DNA of 64,000 bases from assembly GCA_020310875.1 (NCBI GenBank), contig CM035427.1:90804957-90868956 (forward strand), written 5' to 3'. Positions within the stretch are counted from its first letter, which is position 1. Every line of letters begins with the position of its first letter. Made by a program: the position numbers and the translations under genes. Below the pieces are notes generated by a model. That model was not told the origin of the DNA. It worked only from the letters and a program-made list of their open reading frames with translations, and did not search any database. Shown in pieces: positions 26,942-40,293 of the stretch. The stretch comes from Ceratopteris richardii (taxonomy: Eukaryota > Streptophyta > Polypodiopsida > Polypodiales > Pteridaceae).

Positions 26942-29661
26942 TTTACAAGGTCATGGATAAGTACCTATAGAGAAGTCTGATTAGACCCACCTATTTGCCC
27001 TTCGTAGCTCCAGTTCTTCTCCTGAAGAAGAAAGATGGTCTTATAGGATGTGCGTCGACTACCAAACACTCAATAAGATTGCCATCAAGCACATATATCC
27101 CATGCCCAAGATACATGATTTTTAGATGCTCTAGGTTGAGCCGTTGTATATAGCAAAATAGATTTAAAGAGTGGCTACTATCAAATTAGGGTAAAAGATC
27201 ATGATGTATATAAAATAGCTTTCAGGACGACCTGTTCTACGCATTATGAGTACTTAGTCATGCCATTTGGTTTGACTAATGCACCTGCTTCTTTTATGAT
27301 GTTAATGAATGATATTCTATGAACATTCATTGGAAACTGTGTTGTGGATTCTGTTGATGATTTGCTTGTGTATAGTAGCTCTCTCCATGAGCATGAGAGT
27401 CATTTGAGATTAATATTAAATAAATAAAAGAAAATTGATTGTATGTAAATCTAGATAAGACTTAGTTGTTTCTTCCAGAGATAGAGTATTTAGGGCATGT
27501 GCTATTGGTCGATGGGGCCTAGATGGATCCCAAGATGGTCTCAATTATTTTTTCTTGGCCTACTCCTCAAGATGAGGGGCAGTTACGATAATTTCTAGGA
27601 ATTTCTAGTTTTTATCAGAAATTCATCTCTTCTTATTCAAGCAGCACCCATGACGAACTTCCTTCAAGGAAAATTTTCATTTGCATGGAAGCAAGAGTAG
27701 CAAGAAAGTTTTGATACTCTAAAACAAGTTGTTTAAGAGGCTCCTACACTCAAAGCGGTAGATCCACAGAAACCACTTGAGTTGGAGATAGATGCTAGTG
27801 GCATAGTCATAGGGGCAGTCTTGAGCCAAGATGGCAGGCCAATAGCTTTTGAAAGCAAGAAGTTAAGTAGTGCACAATGCGATTGGCTAGTATATGAACA
27901 TGAGTTGTATGTAGTGGTGCATGCTCTTAAATTCTAGAGACACTATCTTTATGGTGCACACTTTAAGGTATACAAAGATCAGCATACACTCAAGTACATT
28001 TGTAGTCAGCCTCATCTTCAAGGTAGACATGCTCGTTGGGCTGAGCTCATGCAAGAGTTTCACATCGAAATTGTGTATAGAAGAGGCAAAAAGAATACAG
28101 TAGTTGATGTATTATCATGGATAGTGCATCAAATGAGCTTTATAGTTCTAGAAAGCTCATTGCTTTAAGGAATAAAGGAAGCATAGGTGGGAGATCCACA
28201 TTTGTTACAAATTATTAGAGCCATTAGTGATGAATCCATCATGGGAGATGAGGTAGTTCCAATTGTTTCTTCTCTAGGAGAGCAAACAAGTCTAGTCCCT
28301 ATTCCAATTTCTCAAAGGAGAATGGAATAGTCGAACGGAAAGGAAAGGTTTGCATATTAGATTCCCAGGATTTGAGAAGAAAAGTCATGCATGATGACCA
28401 TGATGTTCCTTGCATAGGGCACCTTGCTGTTGACAAAAGAATACAACTTGTTAGATAATTTTGGTGGCTAGATTAGCCAGAGATGTCCACACTTATGTTC
28501 AACAATGCTTTATGTGTCAAGTCAAAAAGGCAAAAAGGGTAAAGATGCCAAGACGTTTACATCCTTTATAGATTCGAGATCATAAGTGGGACAGTGTATC
28601 CATGGACTTCATGGTGGGTTTACCACAGACACAAAGGAAGTGGGATACTATCCTAGTTGTGGTAGATAGATTGAGCAATATGGCTCAATTCATACCCACA
28701 CAATAGACGATAGAAGCTCCACAAGTAGTGGAGTTGTTTATTCAGCATGCCTTCAGATTGCATGGGTTATCGACATCCATAGTTTTAGATAGGGATGTCA
28801 GATGCACACTACATTTCTAGAAGTTTGTATTTGACAAACTAAAAGTTTCATTGAAAATGAGTAGTGGTGATCATCCTCAGATAGATGGTTAGACCAAAAG
28901 GGTCAACTAGATTCTAGAGGACATGTTGAGGGCATATGTGTCTGCGAGGTAGACAAACTTGGATAGTTACTTGCCAATAGTAGACTTTTCTTATAAAAGT
29001 AGACCTCATAAGGTGACAGGAATGTATGCTTTTGAGATGCTCTATGGCATGGATCCCATTGCTCCCTGTACCATAAGAATGCCAAAGAAATGTCCTAGTG
29101 CTTCGGAGTTCTTAGGGAACCTCCAAGCAAATCTAGAAATAGCCGAAGCCAAGATGCATCAAATATCTCATAGGGCAAAATAGTATGCAGACAGGAAGAA
29201 ATCTCCTAGAGTCTTTGAGGAAGGAGATAGAGTTTTTCTTCCAGTGCCAGGTAGATCAACTTCACTATCCACAGGGAAGTGTATTAAACTTTCACCAAGG
29301 TTTTTTGGACCTTAAAAGATAGTAAAGAAACTTAGTGATGTTGCATACCGATTAGAGCTTCCTCTAGATGGTAGATTCCAACCAGTGTTTCATGTCAATA
29401 AACTTAGAAAGTATATTTCTAGGGAGGATAATCAAATAGAGGATATTGTTTCTTTGCAGGAAAGTTATAACAGAAATCATTCTCCAGATAGGATACTAGA
29501 TTGGAGACAGAAGCGGGTGAGAAACCATGTCATCCAAGAGTATCTACTAACCTGTAGAGGATTACCACCTACGGAATCTACATGGGAATCAGAAGCTCTC
29601 GTTTGCAAGTACTTTACCTCATGGATCATTGATGACAATGATCTTTAGAAGGGGGAGAGAG
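26942..29661 (+). mobile_element. Element M, right arm: gypsy reverse transcriptase, RNase H and integrase
   Basis: This arm continues the gypsy element interrupted by J. Reverse transcriptase spans about 26960-27560 (APVLLLKKKDG, then a [17 protein letters not shown]-type stretch). RNase H is at about 27760-28140 (LEIDASG-IVIGAVLSQDG), an integrase zinc-binding part at about 28370-28530 and integrase core at about 28570-29060. A C-terminal segment with a chromo-like tail lies at about 29385-29648 (VFHVNKLRKYI, LPPTESTWESE). The purine tract at 29647-29660 precedes a TGTCACAC LTR start. It is heavily broken and old. Confidence 0.8.
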
Positions 29662-29906
29662 TGTCACACATTGTTCCATAGGGACCACTCCATGTGTGTG
29701 TGGGACAAGGGCCAGCCATAGCCAAGGTCCTAAGCTCGGGGATATCCTAACATATTCAATGGTAATAGGGATGAGTGTTGCATGATGGCCACATGGCAGC
29801 ACTAGAACATTCCAGATCATTACTATTTTGGATGCACGAGGATATATTGAATGGGAGGAGAGTGGCACACACATGATTTAGAAGCTTTCACTTTTAGTCT
29901 TGCTAA
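29662..29906 (+). repeat. Start of the 3' LTR of M
   Basis: It begins TGTCACACATTGTTCC after the purine tract. The 5' LTR of M is outside the window, so its true length is unknown. The right limit is set only by the start of the second T copy. Confidence 0.45.
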
Positions 29907-30897
29907 TAGTAGGCACAAGGATGACAAAATAGGTTGGAGCATGATGGCAAGGAAATTTGAAAGAAATAGATGTTGGAACACTAATTGCAGTCCTTGTTGA
30001 TGGTGATGAGGTTATCAAATCATTTTGGATACCGAAATTTTTAGACGTCATTAAAGATATTGATCAAAGAAGAATAGAGGCTTTGATGGTCCATTGGTAT
30101 TATATGAAAGTAGTAATGCATTCATGGGTAAGTATAACTTAGAAATGGTATGTGACACCATATGAACAGACTCAAAAAAGAAAAAGAATATTTGAAGTAC
30201 ATCCACTCCAAAAATGGATGATGTAGATATTCTTGTTTATGATTTTGCCTTGACAAAAACAGGGAACTTGAGGAACGAAACCATCAATATGATGAAGCAA
30301 AAGCTTTCTGATGTATATGGGATAGCTAATCATAGGCAAATAAGAAGATCCATGCATGATCCTCCTAAATTTGGTATGTACTTAGATGAGGATATAACTC
30401 TTGTTGATATAGAAGAAGAAGAAGAAGAAGAGAGCTCACAACACTCTTAGACTAAATCTAATGCATCCGATGATGGGGGGTGTAGGTAGAGATCAAGAAA
30501 TTTGTGAGTTAATTTGAAAATCTATGACATTTGTGGTCCTTATACACATGCTCCAAAGCAATTCACATAATAAAACAATGTTCTATTGCATTCTGAGATC
30601 CTTCATCAAAAACCTGTTCAATTTTTATTTTCTAAATAAGATTTTTTATCATTTTTGTATTTCTCATATAAATTCTTGAGATGTGAGCATTAAATAGATC
30701 AAAATTTTGGGTACACTTTGAGCTCCTAAATTTACAAAAATGACAAAAAAGTACAAAATTCACATGTTTTCACTTGATTTTTGAAATATATGTATACTGG
30801 TATAAAGGGTTTTCAAACATAAGATGTAATTTGCGTGATTTTTGACGAGTGAGTTCTCTTTTTATGACATAGTTTTCGTTTGTTATAACTCAGTGCT
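29907..30897 (+). mobile_element. Second, truncated copy of transposon T (3' end of transposase plus terminus)
   Basis: It is homologous to the reverse complement of 6193-7260. The C-terminal transposase text is readable in two stretches (IDVGTLIAVLVDGDE... and MDDVDILVYDFALTK...ending in a Glu run and SSQHS), followed by the same 3' noncoding sequence and the terminal repeat (30872-30897, ending CTCAGTGCT). The rest of the transposon is missing, and the reading frame is disrupted between 30110 and 30210. Its right edge helps define the end of T. Confidence 0.82.
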
Positions 30898-30917
30898 CTA
30901 TTTATCTATCTATTTAC

Positions 30918-30991
<74 letters not shown>

Positions 30992-31008
30992 ATCTATCTA
31001 TCTATCTT

Positions 31009-31101
<93 letters not shown>

Positions 31102-31296
31102 TTATCTATCCATCTATCTATCTATCTATCTATCTATTTATTTATGTCTCTCTCTGTCTCTATCTATCTATCTATCTATCTATCTATATATCTATCTATC
31201 TATCTATCTATGTATCTATTTATCTATCTATGTATGTATTTTTCTACCTATCTATCTATCTATCAATGTTCCTCTCTCTCTCTCTGTATATATATA

Positions 31297-31328
<32 letters not shown>

Positions 31329-31387
31329 GATATATATATATATATATATTCATATATATATATATGTATATATAAGTGTGTATATAC

Positions 31388-31460
<73 letters not shown>

Positions 31461-31520
31461 TAGAGAGAGAGAGAGATGTGTGTATGTATGTATGCATGCA
31501 TGTATGTATGTATGTATGTG
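30898..31520. repeat. Compound microsatellite: (TCTA)n, (TA)n, (TATG)n
   Basis: (TCTA)n with scattered variants runs to about 31265, then TC-rich and (TA)n tracts to about 31460, then GAGA and (TATG)n. It abuts the terminus of the second T copy on the left and element G on the right. Long open frames of [10 protein letters not shown] or IYIYIY type here are artefacts. Confidence 0.97.
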
Positions 31521-31525
31521 TCTAT

Positions 31526-32356
31526 TTTTGGAGTTTATGGACCTCCAAAGTATAGCTAGAAGTAGGTGGAACCCCCTAGGAACAAGTTGATCTTCTAACA
31601 AACTTATGCACAAAAAACTAGTCATGCTTACAATGCTTGCTATTCTCTAATCCCTTAGAATTTTTTAACACTATTTTAGTTACATATACCGGACACCAAG
31701 AGATTTCCAATGAGCTAAAGAGCACTCCATTTGGATAACTATACAAGGAGATATGACCTCTACAAGTTTGAGGTCTAATGGAGACCTTTTGTAGAGGTGA
31801 ACTCAAGAACGCACACTACTTGAAGAGAGTACTGCTCTCAGCTCAAAAGTTGAATGATTATGAAACTTAACACTATGGAATTTAACATAGAGAGCTTCCA
31901 AATGAGCCATCAAAAATGTAATTTGTATATATACCGAGGGAGCTACAAGCTCTGCATACAAAGCTATAGCAGTGTAAAGATACACATATGACTCTCTTGG
32001 ACTTCCAACAAGATTGGGAGCTCTCCCCTCTTATTATAGCATGGGGAACTAATCTAAAACGTTCTTGATACATCTAAATTCGTGTTAGACACTTGGGTGG
32101 AGGTATTACATGACTCAAGTGCTCAAATAAGCAAAGTATTTATGGACTTTGAGAACAAGCCACATGGACCTTCCACTAGGACACAACTGCAGCTCCCTTG
32201 TGACTCACTAATTTGACTCACCAAGTTCTAGAACTCATGTTGTATTTTGGCTATCGTTTATGAATAATATGAGCCTTCTTGAAGTATTTGAATACTTCTC
32301 AAAGGTATTTACATAAGTTGGAACTTGTATCATACATAAAAGAAATGTTCTCAATA
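31526..32356 (-). repeat. 3' LTR of G (left copy)
   Basis: It matches 36807-37604, for example 'gagtttatggacctccaaag' near the start and 'gaaatgttctcaata' at the end. Confidence 0.85.
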
Positions 32357-32370
32357 TTCTCCCCCTCAAG

Positions 32371-35300
32371 TTTCAAATGGTATTTCCTCCATGCCAAGAA
32401 TATAGTTGAATCTTTAAAGCTTTGGTCCATCCAAGGATTTGGTGAAGATATCTGCAATGTCTCCTTTGTTCCCACAAAAGAAACTTGCACTTCATTGTTT
32501 ATGGCCTTCTCTCGAACATAATCATAGTGTACCTCTATATGCTTTGTTCTAGGATGCAAAATAGGATTTGAGGTCATATGAATGTTGCTCAAGTTATCCT
32601 CATATATCAATGGTACATCAACATGCACATTCAATTCATGAAACAACTTTTTAAACCACAAAACCTCAACAGTACCCAATGCTAAACCTCTATACTCGGC
32701 CTCTATAGAAGATAAAGCAACTGTATGCTATTTCTTTGAGCTCCATGTTAATGTCTTGTTTCCTACTATTACCAAATATCTACTTGTAGATCTTCTATGA
32801 TCTTTGCATTCAACCCAATCTGCATCACAAAATACTTTAAGAGTTAGATCAACATCATGTCCATAAAATCATCCTTCATTCATGGTACCTTTCAAATACC
32901 TAAGCACTATTTTCATTGCACGCATATGAGGTACTCTAGGTTCATGCATAAACTATGACAATACTCATAGTGCATAACATATATCAGGTCTTATTTTTGT
33001 TGCATAAATCAAAGATCCTACCATGGATCTATACGCTTTCATATCATGCAACTCAACACCTTCCTTTGCACTCAACTTTACATTACATTCCATTGGAGTA
33101 GAAACAAATTTACATTCCTGCATACTAAACCTTTTGAGCATATCACATATATACTTTCTCTGTGTCAACCACATACCTTCATCGCCATACATAATCTCAA
33201 TCCCAAGAAAGTATCTAAGCAAACCAAGATCTGAAATTATAAATTTCTTTCCCAAATTACCTTTAATCTCTTCAATTACTTTTGCATTATTCCTTGTAAT
33301 CAATAAGTCATCCACATAAATGCATACATAGACACACATGTCATCTACATTTTTTACATAAAGTGAAGGATTACCATGTCTCGTTGTGTATCCTTGCATC
33401 ATACGATACTATACTAACCTTGCATTCCATGCCCTTGATGCCTGTTAAGACCATACAATGCCTTCTTTAACTTGCATACATGTTTAGGACATTTTGCATC
33501 CACATAACCATCTGGTTGTGACATAAACACTTCTTCACTTAACTCACCATTAAGAAAGGCATTCTTTATGTCTAGTTGATATATATTCCATCTTTTACTT
33601 GCAGCTTAAGCCAACAAAGTTCTCACTGTTGCTATGTTTTCTACTGGACTAAATGTTTCTTCATAGTCCGATCCTTGAGTTTGAGCATATCCTTTTGCTA
33701 CAAGTCTAGAATTATATCTTGACACACTACCATAACTATTTCTTTTAATCTTGAAAACCCACTTGCAACCTATTAACTTTTGTTTTGGTGTTTTTGAAAC
33801 TAAATTCCAAGTCTTGTTATCTTGAAGTGCTTCCATTTCTTCTCTCATTGCTTTCTCCCACTTTTCATCTCCTTTTGCCTCATCATAACATGTAGGTCCA
33901 TTTTCTTGCTCAACCTTTGTCATAAAAGCATAATGAGTATTCATAAAAGATTTATAAGTATACCTTTGAGGTTGCCTACTCACTCTTGAAGTTCTTCTTA
34001 CCTCCAATGTAGGTCCTCTTGCTTTTCTATTAGGAACCTTTGATGATTCCCATACTCATATACACCACCAATTTCTTCTCCTTCATCATTAACTTGAATA
34101 AGTTTGAGTTTACCTTTACTTTTAACACTTGGAGGTGACTCTTTCCTTGATCTTACATTGAAAGGTAGCTCTCTTTCTTCATCCAAACCACTCTTCGCAT
34201 CACTTAAACTTCTTGTGGGCTGAGGTAAGCACTCATCTCCTTCACATGTATCTTCTTCATTTCCATTTATGACCTACAAACTTTTCTTATCTACATACCA
34301 TGAAAGTGATTCATCAAAGTTTACATCTCCTGAAACAACCACCTTATTGGAATGAGTATTATAACATCTATATCCTCTTTGAGTATCTGCATAACCAATA
34401 AATATACACTTTTCCAATTTCATATCAAGTTTTGATCTTACTTCACTAGGTACATGTACATAACATACATAACCAAATAATTTCACATGACTTACACTTG
34501 GTTTCCTTCCATGCCAAACCTCATATGGTGTCAAATGATGAAATCCAATAGTAGTTAATCTATTCATAATGCACACACTTGTGCTAATAGCTTCAGCTCA
34601 AAAAGAATTATGCAAACACATATCATTTAGCATGCTTCTAGATGCTTCTGATATGATTTTGTTTCTTGTTTCTGCAACTTGGAGTACACTGCATGTAAAT
34701 TCTCTTTTAATACCTTCATCATACAAAAAATCAGTAAAATATTGAGAGAAATACTCTCCCTCTCCATCACATCTAAGCTTCTTAACATATCTTCTTGTTT
34801 GCTTCTCGACAAATGATTTGAAATTTTTGAAGCAATCAAAGACTTCACTCTTATGTTTAATGAAATACACAAATGCCATTCTACTATGATCATCAATGAA
34901 TGATACATAGTACTTATTACCAGCCAAGGATTCCTCTTTAGTAGGACCCCATACGTCCATGTGTATAAGATCTAGCAATCCACTACTTACATATCTTGAA
35001 TGCTTGAAACGTTGTCTACTTTGCTTACCCATTTGACATGCTTCACAAAGATGCACCATATGTTTCTTAGTAAGATCAGGTAATCCTTCAACAATCCTCT
35101 TCTTTGATAGCTCCTTTAACTTGTGTACATTCATGTGGCCAATCCTTTTGTGCCATAGATCAAGCTCTGCTATTCGATGAATACCATAAGAGAAATAATT
35201 TGTATGATTTGGGTTTACCTTGAATGTAAAGAATCTAGCTTGTTTTTTACCTCTAGAAATTAACCTCCATTGCTTTGGATCCTCATTGAAGCAGCTTGTA

Positions 35301-36790
35301 TGATTAAATCTTATTTGCAAACCTTTTTCTACCATTTGAACAACTAACATCAAATTCTTAGTGATTGTTGGGACATAAAGTACATCCTTTAAGCAATTTG
35401 TCTTGCTCTTATCCTGCATAACAACATTTCCAACTTGCATAATCTTATGTGTTGTATCATCTCTTGTTTCAACATGACCTTTACATGAAGCATTATGCAT
35501 ATTTGAAAACCATGAAGCATCATGTGACATATGGTTAGAGCAACCACTATCTACATATCATACATCACTATTGCAATTCATCTTAGTTTTTACATTCATC
35601 ATAAGAAGGGAATCATAATCATGACTTTTACCTTCAACTACATAATTCCCTTGTTGTTTATCTCTTCTTGAATAGCCTCGTCTTTGATTGCCACCTTGAT
35701 TATTCTCATTTTGATAGAAATCTTTGTCATACTATCCATACCTTCCACATATGTAGCAATTGTTTTTATCTTCACTCCTTTGTCTTTGATTGTAGTTGTA
35801 GTAGCCTCTCGTACATCTAGCTCTTGTTTATTCTCTTCCTCTTGTGTTGAAGGAGCCACTTGAAGTCCCTTGATCATCACTCCTTCCTCAACCTCTATTT
35901 GAACCTCTTCTACCGCTGTTTCCACCTCTTGATGATCCTACATAAAGAGCTTGTCCTTGAGATCCTTTTTTATTTTAAGTAGAGCCATTTTGATTCATCT
36001 CCTCTATGACCATGACAGCAACAAGCTGATCAAAGTCTGGAAATTATCCTCTATTATAAACTCAAGTAATTAATGGTTTCCATCTCTCATCATCCTTGAT
36101 TCCAAAGTCGTGCTCCTCCACATGAGCTTGAATTGATCCTAGTTGATCTACAATCTCTTTAACCTTCAACAAGTAATCATTGATCGATGTCCTTGTATCT
36201 TTCTTTATGTTATTCAACTCATTTTTGAGTTAAATCTTCCTTGCTCTTGTACCCGTAGAATACAACCTTTCCAATGCAAGCCAAACATCTCTACTTGTGT
36301 CTAGATCTTGTATGTGTCCTACCATTGAATCTTGAATATTTTGTGATAAAATGAATATAATCCTTTTGCCTCTTTCATTCCAAAGTTTGAACTCCTTCAA
36401 TTGTTGTTGATTTGGATCCTATGGTAATATAGCTTTGATAGTTATTCCATCAATCAAACCATACAAGCCTCTACCTTGCAAGTATGTTGTGATTCTAAAT
36501 CGCTATGCTTGATAGTTGTTCTTATCAAGCTTCTCTATTTGTGCATGTTAAATGCCCAGTGTGTAAATACTAAAATTCCTCCTTTAACCCTCCTTTTGGA
36601 TATGTGTGATAAGAAGAAGTATGAGATACACCTTTTTAATAAAGTTTATGCACCTTTCTTTGATTGGATGTTGCTTGAGATGCTTTCTTGTTATCTTCTT
36701 CTACCTTCGTGTAGTATCGATGATGAACCTCTACCTCAATAGCTTCACATTCTTCATCAAGGTAGTATAACCTTCTCCAAGCTTCAATTC
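32371..36790 (-). pseudogene. gag-pol region of G
   Basis: On the minus strand, gag lies at about 36790-35640 with a Cys-rich knuckle near 35740. Protease is near 35540, the integrase zinc-binding part at about 35190-35030 (ELDLWHKRIGHMN, CEACQMGKQSRQRF), and integrase core at about 35000-34300 (LIHMDVWGP, YVSFIDDHSRM). Reverse transcriptase is at about 33920-32950 (NKTWNLVSK, GCKWVFKIKRN, YVDDLLITRNN) and RNase H at about 32730-32400 (ANSIL-type HPRTKHIEVHYDYVREK). It is broken in several places. Confidence 0.85.
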
Positions 36791-36806
36791 CTTGCTTTGA
36801 TACCAA

Positions 36807-37604
36807 TGTTTGAGTTTATTGACCTCCAAAGTGTAGCTAGAAGTAGTTGGAACCCCCTAGGAACTAGCTGACCTTCTCACAAACTTATGTGCAAAACCCT
36901 AGTCATGCTTGTAGAGCTTATTGTTCTCTACTCAGTTAGAATTCTTTTAAACAGTTCTAATCACATATACTAGACAACAAGGGCTTTTCAATGAGCTAAT
37001 GAAAAACTCAATTTGGATAAATACACAAGGAGATATGACCTCTGCAATTTTGACCTTTAATGGAGACCTTCAACAGAGGTGAACTCGAGAACACACACTC
37101 CTTGCAGAGAGTACTGATCTCAGATAAAAAAATACAATGATTATGAAGCTTACAAATATGAAAGTAGGCACTAAAATATTTAAAAATGAACCATCAAACA
37201 TGTAATTTGGATATATAATGAGTGAGCTACAAGCTCTACATTCTCTACATACAAAACTATAGCAGCGTAGAGATACACATATGAATCTCTACATCAGCGT
37301 AGAGAAACCTTCCTAATACATCTTAATTCGTGATAGACACTTGGGTGGAGGTATTTCATGACTCATGTGTTCAAATAAGCAAAGTATCGATGGACTTTGA
37401 AAACTAGCCACATTGACCTTCCACTACGATACCATTGCAGCTCCCTTGTGACTCACTGATTTCATTCACCATGTTCTAGAAATCACGTGGTATTTTGGCT
37501 ATTGTTCATGAATAATATGAGCCTTCTTGAAGTGTTTGAAAACTTCCCAAAGGTATTTACATATTTTGGAACTTGTATCATACATAAAACAAATGTTCTC
37601 AACA
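36807..37604 (-). repeat. 5' LTR of G (right copy)
   Basis: It begins TGTTTGAGTTTATTGACC beside the primer site and ends GTTCTCAACA, followed by TCTAT. Confidence 0.85.
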
Positions 37605-38145
37605 TCTATCATCACATACAATTGGCTAATGAGGCATTTTTACTTAAACCCTGTTGAGTTTTGTAGATCTGATACTTAGATAAGGATACCATAGGTAGTC
37701 TGATATGGAAGAGTGTGGTGGATGGCCCATTTGTAAATGCATAATCATTCATCACCAAAGAGAGATTGTCCATGTCTCCCCCCTATCAATCACTCTCATA
37801 AAAGGCCACCAATATAGGAACAAACGTCCAAACCACAAAACATTTGAATGTTACTAAAAGGAGGGCAAATAATTCAAGACTCTATATCACATCCTTATAT
37901 GAGTCATGAGAAGAGTCCAATCGTTGATTGTTTTGAAGAATGTCTCCCAAACAAACTTTTGGGGATGTAAGGGTCATATGATCTTACCCCTATATTCATA
38001 TATATACATCATTTATAGAGCATTGCCTCAACGAAGATCATTATGTGGGTTTCGAGGCTCCCATGCATGTGTGCGGATCTCTCTTCTCTTCTCTCTCCCT
38101 CCATCTCCTCCTTGCTCCTCTTGTTTTGCAAACCAAAGCCCTTCA
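37605..38145 (+). repeat. Probable 5' LTR of element F (start not resolved)
   Basis: The stretch ends CCCTTCA at 38145 and is followed by a primer-site-like TGGTATCACAAC (38147-38158). A TATATATACATC near 38000 and pyrimidine-rich sequence before the end are LTR-like. The partner LTR would lie beyond the right edge, so the start cannot be fixed. Confidence 0.4.
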
Positions 38146-39795
38146 TTGGTATCACAACTTGTTGAAGGCTAGTGTGCAAGAAGCTTCAACGGAAGCTTAG
38201 GTCACAAGAGGTGAATGTGAAGATTGGCACCTCTTGAAAATTGCTTGGTATTTTGGCCGTAAATTGAGCCAAAAAGCTCGGATTGGTGCATATTAAAGTT
38301 CTATGTGTAGCTAAGATAAAGGATTACAAATTCACAGACGAGCACGGAACTTGGTTTGGAGTTCTAGATTGCAGAAAAATCAAAAGATGAAGATTGACAT
38401 AGAAGATGAATCTACAATCACTTGGACAACATGTCCGATTTTGGGCTATAACTTGAGTCTTACAAATTAAATTTAAGCAATTAAACTTGTTCTATGTCTC
38501 TTGGAAAACAAGCTACAAGTTTCTACAGAAGATAGGTCCAAATTTTGAGTGCTAGGTCACCAAAAATGCAGAATACAAAGAAACAGTGTTGTAAGCAAAG
38601 ATGAAATTGATAACAGATGCGTGTTTTGTGTATATCTTGAGCTACAGACCTCTAATTGAGGTGTTCTATATATCGTTATGTAGGCAAGAAAGAGTTTTTG
38701 AAGTTTTTCATAATAAGAATCCTAGTTGCTTTTGGGGGTTTAATTTTCTTTGGAACTTCTTTGAGAGAGATTTTTTGGTGTGGGAGCTCTTATTTTTATA
38801 GATTAAAGGCATTATCCATGTATGATCACTATGGTAGGTCCTCCATATGAGAGAAGAGCTTGTCATGTATTTGGCATGTGAGATGACATTGTGATATACC
38901 TTTTTTTGAGGTTTATGTCATCACAAGTTTGATCATAGCATTGCGTAGTGGCATTGTGGTCTTTATATTATTTATGCCACTTGGATATGGATTTACTTGC
39001 GAGTTGCACACATTTTATGAGAGTTAATTTTGGATCTTACCTAGTGCTTGTATTCTTGCTTTTATGCAAGTACATGATCGAGATTGAAGCCTTGATTGCA
39101 TACTCATTTGTCACCTTGATTGGCTATTCCATCAGCATATGATCATTGATTTGATATCGTATTTGTCAGTGTGATTCTTGGCATATGTAGATGGTGATTC
39201 CCACATGGTTTATTTGGTTCATAATCCATTTTACAGAGAAGACACTATTGAATTTTTTACATCTTTTACGCTAGATGAGAGTTGTAGTTGATCTTGAAGC
39301 TTGTGCGATAGGTTTGGATCATTGCTTATTTCCATTCACTAGGACTTGGTCATAGGTTATTTGTCAAAGATCATATCATCTTGCAAAATTCGTTCTTGAG
39401 TGGGAGCTGTATCACCATTTTATTGGCATGTATTGCCATCTGTTTTTGGCATGTGTATTTGCCATTATCTTTGATTTGATCAGTGATAGGTGATGAAAAG
39501 TTACTCATTGCTCTTTTGCTACTAGTTATCTTGTTTGATTGCTCTGTTTACAAGGATACTCTGTCGAATTTGTCCTAGGATTGTTTCACATCTACCTGAT
39601 CAGTTTGGAGACTTGGTGAGTAGGCTTATGGTTTTATGTGCATGATAGATGCATGGTTATGTGACATGTGGTTCACATGGTTTCTTCTCTAGTGAGATAT
39701 TTATGATGTGAGTTACGCATATGGATATGTAGATGTGATCCTATTGAGGATAGATTATTGCTTCTAGTCTCTTGTTATATTTATAGTCTCTTAGA
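38146..39795 (+). other. Long noncoding leader of F
   Basis: About 1.65 kb lie between the putative primer site and the gag of F. Short open frames occur, but none resembles a known protein. I see no inserted element. Confidence 0.45.
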
Positions 39796-40293
39796 TTGCC
39801 AACATGGTCTTCTCGATTTGATGGCATTGACTTTTCGAGATGGAAATATTAGATGTGGCATTATAGTTTGTGCAGGGTTACACATGACATAGAGATGCAT
39901 AGAGGCCTCATGACATACCTGACCATGTATGGATGGATAGGGTGCATTGGCCAGCTCCACTATCTGGTTATAGCTTGTGGATTCTATATATGAGTCTCTT
40001 ATGTATGAGGAGATGAGTAATGCATTTTGGTAGAGACTACATGATATGTATGTGAGTCCATTGACTCTTGTGAGACATAGATCACAACGACAACTTTGAT
40101 GTTGGCACTGTGGTCATGGGGGCTGTATTCCACAACATTACTTTAGGCAAATGCAATCATGATGTCAAAGATATGCACATGATGCAAGTGAGGTAGTGAT
40201 TTCATGAGAGTCTATGGCAGTTGATTATGCTAGTAATTGTGATATCACTTTCTCCTATGGTTCATCTTGGGATTCCTCTTGTTCATTGGATAG
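39796..40293 (+). mobile_element. Element F, left arm: copia gag remnant
   Basis: Gag-like text (SRFDGIDFSRWKY, MWHYSLCR) begins at about 39810. A zinc-knuckle-like CWHCGHGGC lies at about 40095-40140. The text is cut at 40293 by element B and resumes at 63377 with protease-type sequence. It is broken in several places and is the oldest layer of the right-hand nest. Confidence 0.65.

Larger units (their letters stand above)
31526..37604 (-). mobile_element. Element G: Ty1/copia retrotransposon
   Basis: G is a minus-strand copia element with LTRs at 31526-32356 and 36807-37604 and a target duplication TCTAT (31521-31525 and 37605-37609). The primer site is TGGTATCAAAGC on the minus strand (36794-36805). 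The purine tract is CTTGAGGGGGAGAA on the minus strand (32357-32370). The coding region lies between. It is broken in several places, and the LTRs differ widely, so it is older than A or E. Confidence 0.88.

Noticed and set aside
30842-31625. Long open frames of [10 protein letters not shown] and IYIYIY type
   Set aside because: They are microsatellite artefacts of (TCTA)n and (TA)n. The same applies to the frame at 25974-26360.
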